Shown here one piece after another: positions 60,180-64,000 of a stretch of DNA of 64,000 nt. Both the position numbers and the translations under genes were made by a program. This DNA comes from Galdieria sulphuraria (Eukaryota; Rhodophyta; Bangiophyceae; Galdieriales; Galdieriaceae): assembly GCF_000341285.1 (NCBI RefSeq), contig NW_005178432.1:62001-126000 (forward strand), in the 5' to 3' direction. Within the stretch, counting starts at the first letter, position 1. Every line of letters starts with the position of its first letter. The notes beneath the pieces were generated by a model. That model made no database searches and had not been told where the DNA came from. It saw only the letters and a program-made list of their open reading frames with translations.

Positions 60180-60460
60180 TAGACGGAAGAATTTCTATCG
60201 TTATGACCATCGATAATTCATCATGATGACGTACTTTGAAGAACTTGCAGATTGATTGAAAATTCCATCGATAACTCATCAAGAAAAAGGAATTGGCAAG
60301 AACTTGTCATGATTGATATGAAAATTACGTTAAGAAAAAAGAACAAAAGATGAAATTATATACGACAGTTATCATTGTTAGTCGAGTTACCTTAACATAA
60401 AAATAGCATATAGTGAAATTATATTCGGCATTTTGTTTGTTAGTCGAGTTTCCCTATCTT
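60180..60460. repeat. Short diverged tandem repeats
   Basis: CATCGATAATTCATCA (60208) returns as CATCGATAACTCATCA (60267). GAACTTGCAGATTGATTGAAAA (60241) is similar to the stretch at 60300 with GAACTTGTCATGATTGATA. GAAATTATAT and GTTAGTCGAGTT occur twice, near 60352-60390 and 60415-60450. Unit lengths are about 60-65 bases and copies are imperfect. Confidence 0.6.
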
Positions 60461-60555
60461 TCAAATGTTATGTTGACAACATTGTTTACAACTGTATAAA
60501 GTGTTTCCTGCAATTCAACATGTTCATTTCATTTGACTTTGCCTAGTTGTGATTG

Positions 60556-61318
60556 TTTTTTTGTATTTCGGTTAAGGAGTGTTTCTATAATCCTAGTAGA
60601 AGACGTATCTTCGCATCACAAGTAGTGGGATAGGAAGGCTTTGTGGAAGAAAACTGAACGGAGAAGAGCATAGTTAAGTGAGATTTCAAGTCACTCCAAG
60701 CAAGAGTTGTCGTCATATAACGCAGCGAAATACATTTGTATGTGAATGGGTTACTTACTTGTTGAGAAATAGTCACCAAATAAATCAGAAAGAAAGACAC
60801 AAACAAGCCATTGATAGTTCTCCAAAGGCTAGAACTTGTAGAGACCAGTTAACAAAGGAGCAACAGCTATTGCAAAGTACACAATGAAGGTTAAAAGAAT
60901 AAGTGGCACAACAAGGCGACATAATATAGAGTCGAACTCACTAAACAGCATCTACTGGATGATGAAAGTAAACTGATTCCAGGAAGAAGACAAAGTGACA
61001 GGCAGAACAAGCCTAGAAACTACAAATGGAACTTCCCAAGAGTACCAGTTCTTTGGGAATTTACCGATAGACTATGGTCTTTGCAAGAAGAGAACTCTCA
61101 CAAAGTCAGTCATAGATATACAACAGAAAACGAGTATATTATCGTGCATAGGGTTTATTTAGGGCTACAGTAACTCATTTAAAGTTTCCACTCACAACGA
61201 ACGCTTCATCTTCTCGGATGTCAAAACGCTTCAGTACTTTCGAGCCAACTGAGTGGTTCAAAGCCAACAGTTCAAGCAGGTTGTCAGAAAACGAAAGGTT
61301 TCTTTCGCCTCAAAGTTA
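60556..61318 (+). CDS. Possible overlooked multi-exon gene, function unknown
   Basis: No long ATG-initiated frame exists, but short open pieces join in frame through GT-AG intervals. One ends FASQ before a 52-nt interval (60624-60675) and continues LSEISSHSKQELSSY. A 31-nt interval near 60740 follows, then a piece ending KEQQLLQ. A 55-nt interval (60877-60931) joins this to IELTKQHLLDDESKLIPG, giving a continuous heptad-like helix. That last piece is open for about 80 codons with Trp-rich, protein-like composition (NYKWNFPRVPVLWEFTDRLW). A possible final 66-nt intron leads to a stop at about 61318. I found no start codon or family. Chance joining cannot be excluded. Confidence 0.3.
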
Positions 61319-61535
61319 AGCAGAGAGTTTAGGAATACTTGGCTTTGACCGTCAAGCTCTTTTCAGGAATAACTGGTCATACAAACGACGATCTCCGTAG
61401 TTTTTTTGGGATTCCAGTTCAAAGTGGAACGAAAGAGAAGTCAGTACAGTTTAACCAACCCTTTTATAAACATATTATTTCTGTCAAGTAGAATAGCTCG
61501 ACATCATAAGAAAGATATAACTTTGTACAAGTATG

Positions 61536-62393
61536 TCAGGACTCGCAAGTAGAAATAGTTCCTGAACGGATTGGTGGCACAACGAGACTGTGCTTTCTTT
61601 CGAGTCTAATTTCCAATTGACGAGATACTCTTTCAAATAAAACTGAAAGGCGCTCCGTTACCTTAGGATCTTCTTCCCGTGGAACGTAGTCCAGAAAAAC
61701 CAATACAGCTTGAATTCGACCAAACAATGTGAAGGGCACTCCGACAGCTGAACAAACACCAAACTTCCGTGCCAACTTTGCTCGGAGGAATATAGGATTC
61801 GTAGCAAGATGGTTAAGCCAAAGAGGTGTTTCGTTGCTGTAGACTTTTCCAGGTAAACCAGAGTTTGGAGGGAAGTGGTACTCTTGACTGGATGCTAAGA
61901 ATCCTCTTATGAGTTGCAACTCACCAAGACCGTTCTCTTTCGTGGCAAACGAGTTTGCAAGCTTAAGAATGATCTCTTCTGATTTCTCACACAATTCGTC
62001 TTTCCCGATAAGCGACGTATCGGCATACCAAATTTCGGCAATCTTCCAAGCGGATAACTGTGAAACTGTTTCGCAAACTCTAGTCAACATAGGTAAAAAT
62101 CGGAAATCTTGGGAAGAAAGCATTTCATTCAACCATTTCTCGAAACGTTCAATATCCGATAACAACAATCTGGTTTCTAATAGCTGCACTCGGCCTTGAA
62201 GCTTCTGTACCCGATAAATAATTTCCTGAAGAACTCGAACTTTGGAACGAACAGGAACAATTTCTACCTCGTCACTTGACACCAGTTGAAGAAGCATCAT
62301 GAGATAGTCATTTAGTTTTTTTCGACTTGCTTTCGTCGCAATGTTATGTTTCAGCCTTTTGAAGTCTGTTGAGAGCGACCTGTTTGACGACAT
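61536..62393 (-). CDS. bHLH-like plus GAF-domain protein (285 aa)
   Basis: Intronless, ATG at 62393. Residues about 12-70 resemble a basic helix-loop-helix with zipper: a basic helix KRLKHNIATKASRKKLNDYL, a short loop, then RSKVRVLQEIIYRVQKLQGR with a Leu-rich continuation. Residues about 105-265 look like a GAF domain: AWKIAEIWYAD, SGLPGKVYSNETPLWLNHL, and FGVCSAVGVPFTLFGRIQAV as the last strands. GAF domains sense small ligands or mediate dimerisation, and algal bHLH-GAF/PAS proteins are transcription factors. The bHLH call is tentative because the basic region lacks the usual His-Glu-Arg contact set. A short Ser/Thr tail ends the protein. Confidence 0.55.
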   Translation of the reverse strand: MSSNRSLSTDFKRLKHNIATKASRKKLNDYLMMLLQLVSSDEVEIVPVRSKVRVLQEIIYRVQKLQGRVQLLETRLLLSDIERFEKWLNEMLSSQDFRFLPMLTRVCETVSQLSAWKIAEIWYADTSLIGKDELCEKSEEIILKLANSFATKENGLGELQLIRGFLASSQEYHFPPNSGLPGKVYSNETPLWLNHLATNPIFLRAKLARKFGVCSAVGVPFTLFGRIQAVLVFLDYVPREEDPKVTERLSVLFERVSRQLEIRLERKHSLVVPPIRSGTISTCES

Positions 62394-62464
62394 TGCTCTA
62401 ACGGATCGGGAATCCTTATTAACGGAAATGTGCCATCATTTGGATAGCTCATTATCCAAATTTC

Positions 62465-62680
62465 ATGAACAGGAAAATGGCAAGTGGTGGCTTTTCTGTT
62501 GCTTTTATTTCAGTGGAAGACGAGAATTGTGGAAGAAGTAATGAAGATACTGAAATAGACCCTGTGCAACCTCTTCTTGATTGGAACTGCGTTATTTGGT
62601 TCCCATTCTCATCTGCGAGTGCAACCAAGGAAGAGGAGGAGAAGGAGAAAGTTCACGAGGATATTGGTTTCATAGTATAA
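62465..62680 (+). CDS. Small possible gene (71 aa), unknown
   Basis: An ATG-initiated 71-codon frame lies between the bHLH-GAF gene (divergent) and the ClC gene (convergent). It has protein-like composition, with a hydrophobic patch LLDWNCVIWFPFSS followed by a Glu/Lys-rich tail. No family is recognised. Two start codons (62465 and 62477) are possible. Confidence 0.3.
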   Translation: MNRKMASGGFSVAFISVEDENCGRSNEDTEIDPVQPLLDWNCVIWFPFSSASATKEEEEKEKVHEDIGFIV

Positions 62681-62767
62681 GAAAGGTAAGTTTTTTTCTA
62701 TTTGGTTATTGTTCTCAATGAAGTCATATAGAGATATTGATGAATGATCGGACTGGCATATGTTTGA

Positions 62768-63973
62768 CTAATAAAATAAAACATTTTTTTTCAATATATC
62801 TGAACGACTCGTTTGAGAAGGCAGGAAATGGTAATAATGAGAGGCGCAGGTCGCAACCAAGCTTGCTAAAAGCACCGCTGGAAAGGCTTCCATAGAGTTT
62901 GAAAGTTGGGCAAGCACTAATGGAGTGGCAAATACAGTTCTAGTCAGTGTTACATTGATCCCCGCTGCGCAACATAGACAAGCCGTCTCCACCGATAACT
63001 GTGGAATGGCTATAGAAAATGCTCTTCCAAAGCAGACTCCAACGAACATCACCGGAAATATAAAACCACCCCGATAACTGGAAGTTATTGCTATAGCGAT
63101 ACAAAGAAACTTTGCAAAGCCTAATGAAACATAATAAGCAAATGTAGGATTTGAATTATCCAAAGTGATAGAATGCTGTGAAGGGAAATAATAATTCCAT
63201 TGCTGATTTTGTAGTTGAATAAGTCGCCCAATTTCCATTTCTCCCCAAAAGCTAGTTTGTGGAAACAACACTCCAATCAAGGTGTTACTTAGCGCTCCAA
63301 GTAGAGCCAAAAGAACAGGGTTGTATGTAAGGCGAGTTTCCTGGATGCTTTTTCTTAGTAACTTTACCATTTTACCCAACAGAACTGCAACAAGACTGCC
63401 GAGAAGACCAAGCAGAGCTCCATAAGCCACGGAGGAAACAGAACAGGTTCCGAAGGGAGGAAATTGCCAAACACCGTTAAAGCTTCTCCCACTAAGACTA
63501 AGCGATATGAGAGCACTGATAGATCCTGACCAAGCTGCATAAATCATGTGTTCAAAATATTCGTAACCATCTCGATGAAGCACCTCCAGTGCAAACAAGG
63601 AACCACCCAGAGGTGCCCCAAAGAAAACCGAAAAACCTGAAGCCATCCCACTCAAAACATATCTACGGCAACTGTCTGTATCGCGAACTTGGAACCATCG
63701 ACGTGACAGAACTCCGGAGAACATTCCACACATCGTCACTATTGGTGCTTCAGGTCCAAGGCTCATTGCTCCCACAACTGTAGCTAAGGAGCAAATTACC
63801 AAGCTCTTCAAAGGCTCTGTAGGTATGTATGCCTTTTCATGGACACATTGGATGGTTGCGTTCAAGTCTCCTGGGTTACCAAGATATACTTGGGCACTTC
63901 CACATACAAGTCCACAAGAGAGTGAAACCAGCAAGCTCCATACTGCTCGGAACATATTCTCATTGATATACAT
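62768..63973 (-). CDS. ClC-family chloride channel or transporter, 5' end probably outside the window
   Basis: About 400 codons are visible. The membrane protein shows the ClC signatures: helix C-D region VSLSCGLVCGSA, the gating-glutamate loop SLGPEAPIV (normally GxEGP), FFGAPLGGSLFALEVLHRDG as the second signature, and SSYRGGFIFPVMFVGVCFG for the GxFxP filter. The last helices end at VATCASHYYHF without CBS domains, as in bacterial and some algal ClCs. The sequence just beyond position 63973 reads like an intron end (AACAG), and helix B is missing, so a first exon probably lies outside. The glutamate points to a gated channel or an H+/Cl- exchanger. The location (vacuole, plastid or plasma membrane) is unknown. 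Confidence 0.85.
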   Translation of the reverse strand: MYINENMFRAVWSLLVSLSCGLVCGSAQVYLGNPGDLNATIQCVHEKAYIPTEPLKSLVICSLATVVGAMSLGPEAPIVTMCGMFSGVLSRRWFQVRDTDSCRRYVLSGMASGFSVFFGAPLGGSLFALEVLHRDGYEYFEHMIYAAWSGSISALISLSLSGRSFNGVWQFPPFGTCSVSSVAYGALLGLLGSLVAVLLGKMVKLLRKSIQETRLTYNPVLLALLGALSNTLIGVLFPQTSFWGEMEIGRLIQLQNQQWNYYFPSQHSITLDNSNPTFAYYVSLGFAKFLCIAIAITSSYRGGFIFPVMFVGVCFGRAFSIAIPQLSVETACLCCAAGINVTLTRTVFATPLVLAQLSNSMEAFPAVLLASLVATCASHYYHFLPSQTSRSDILKKNVLFY

Positions 63974-64000
63974 TCTGTTGGTTATTTTAGAAAATATAAC

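Overview
The window looks like nuclear DNA of an intron-rich, very compact unicellular red alga, most likely a cyanidiophycean close to Galdieria. Reasons: moderately AT-rich DNA; spliceosomal GT-AG introns of about 31-65 nt (mostly 44-56) in most genes; start and stop codons of neighbouring genes often less than 100 bp apart; fully eukaryotic genes (exocyst, COP9 signalosome, proteasome assembly, RNA polymerase III, U5 snRNP, SSU processome) beside photosynthetic-lineage genes (phytoene desaturase, an organelle-type amidophosphoribosyltransferase, a G2-like GARP factor); and an elongator tRNA-Met gene with a 16-nt insertion in the D-arm, a kind of ectopic tRNA intron known from Cyanidioschyzon. 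The species is inferred, not proven.

From 1 to about 48.6 kb the window is wall-to-wall genes. In order: SH3 protein (5' cut by the window), calmodulin, secreted ferritin-like protein, UDP-xylose synthase, proteasome chaperone UMP1, exocyst SEC3, ribosomal protein L18, MPP10, a small basic protein, a four-helix MARVEL-like membrane protein, a SprT-like metalloprotease, GARP factor, a small unknown, xylulokinase, a small membrane protein, p24 cargo receptor, CSN1, a PDI, a hotdog thioesterase, an unknown, a cupin membrane protein, RPC2, TMEM115, an ASTRA/GNB1L-type WD protein, a uL15m-like protein, DIM1, a purple acid phosphatase, tRNA-His, a tetraspanin-like protein, alpha/beta hydrolase, Smr protein, tRNA-Ser, PurF, YIF1, phytoene desaturase, a CDGSH protein and tRNA-Met. 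I rebuilt exons by hand from donor, acceptor and phase agreement; almost all models close in frame from start to stop.

From about 48.6 to 59.1 kb the character changes: roughly 10 kb without any recognisable gene, with diverged repeats about 0.8 and 2.0 kb apart and two decayed tRNA-like sequences. I found no polymerase, integrase or transposase motif, so its nature (old mobile-element graveyard, satellite or centromere-like region, or fast-evolving genes) is open. The last part (59.1-64 kb) holds a 10-helix drug/metabolite-type transporter, a short repeat patch, a possible overlooked multi-exon gene, a bHLH-GAF-like regulator and a ClC channel that runs off the right edge.

Themes: secretory-pathway parts (p24, YIF1, TMEM115, SEC3, PDI), RNA and ribosome production (RPC2, MPP10, L18, uL15m, DIM1), protein turnover (UMP1, CSN1, SprT-like) and pentose metabolism (UDP-xylose synthase, xylulokinase). 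These are scattered housekeeping genes rather than a cluster.
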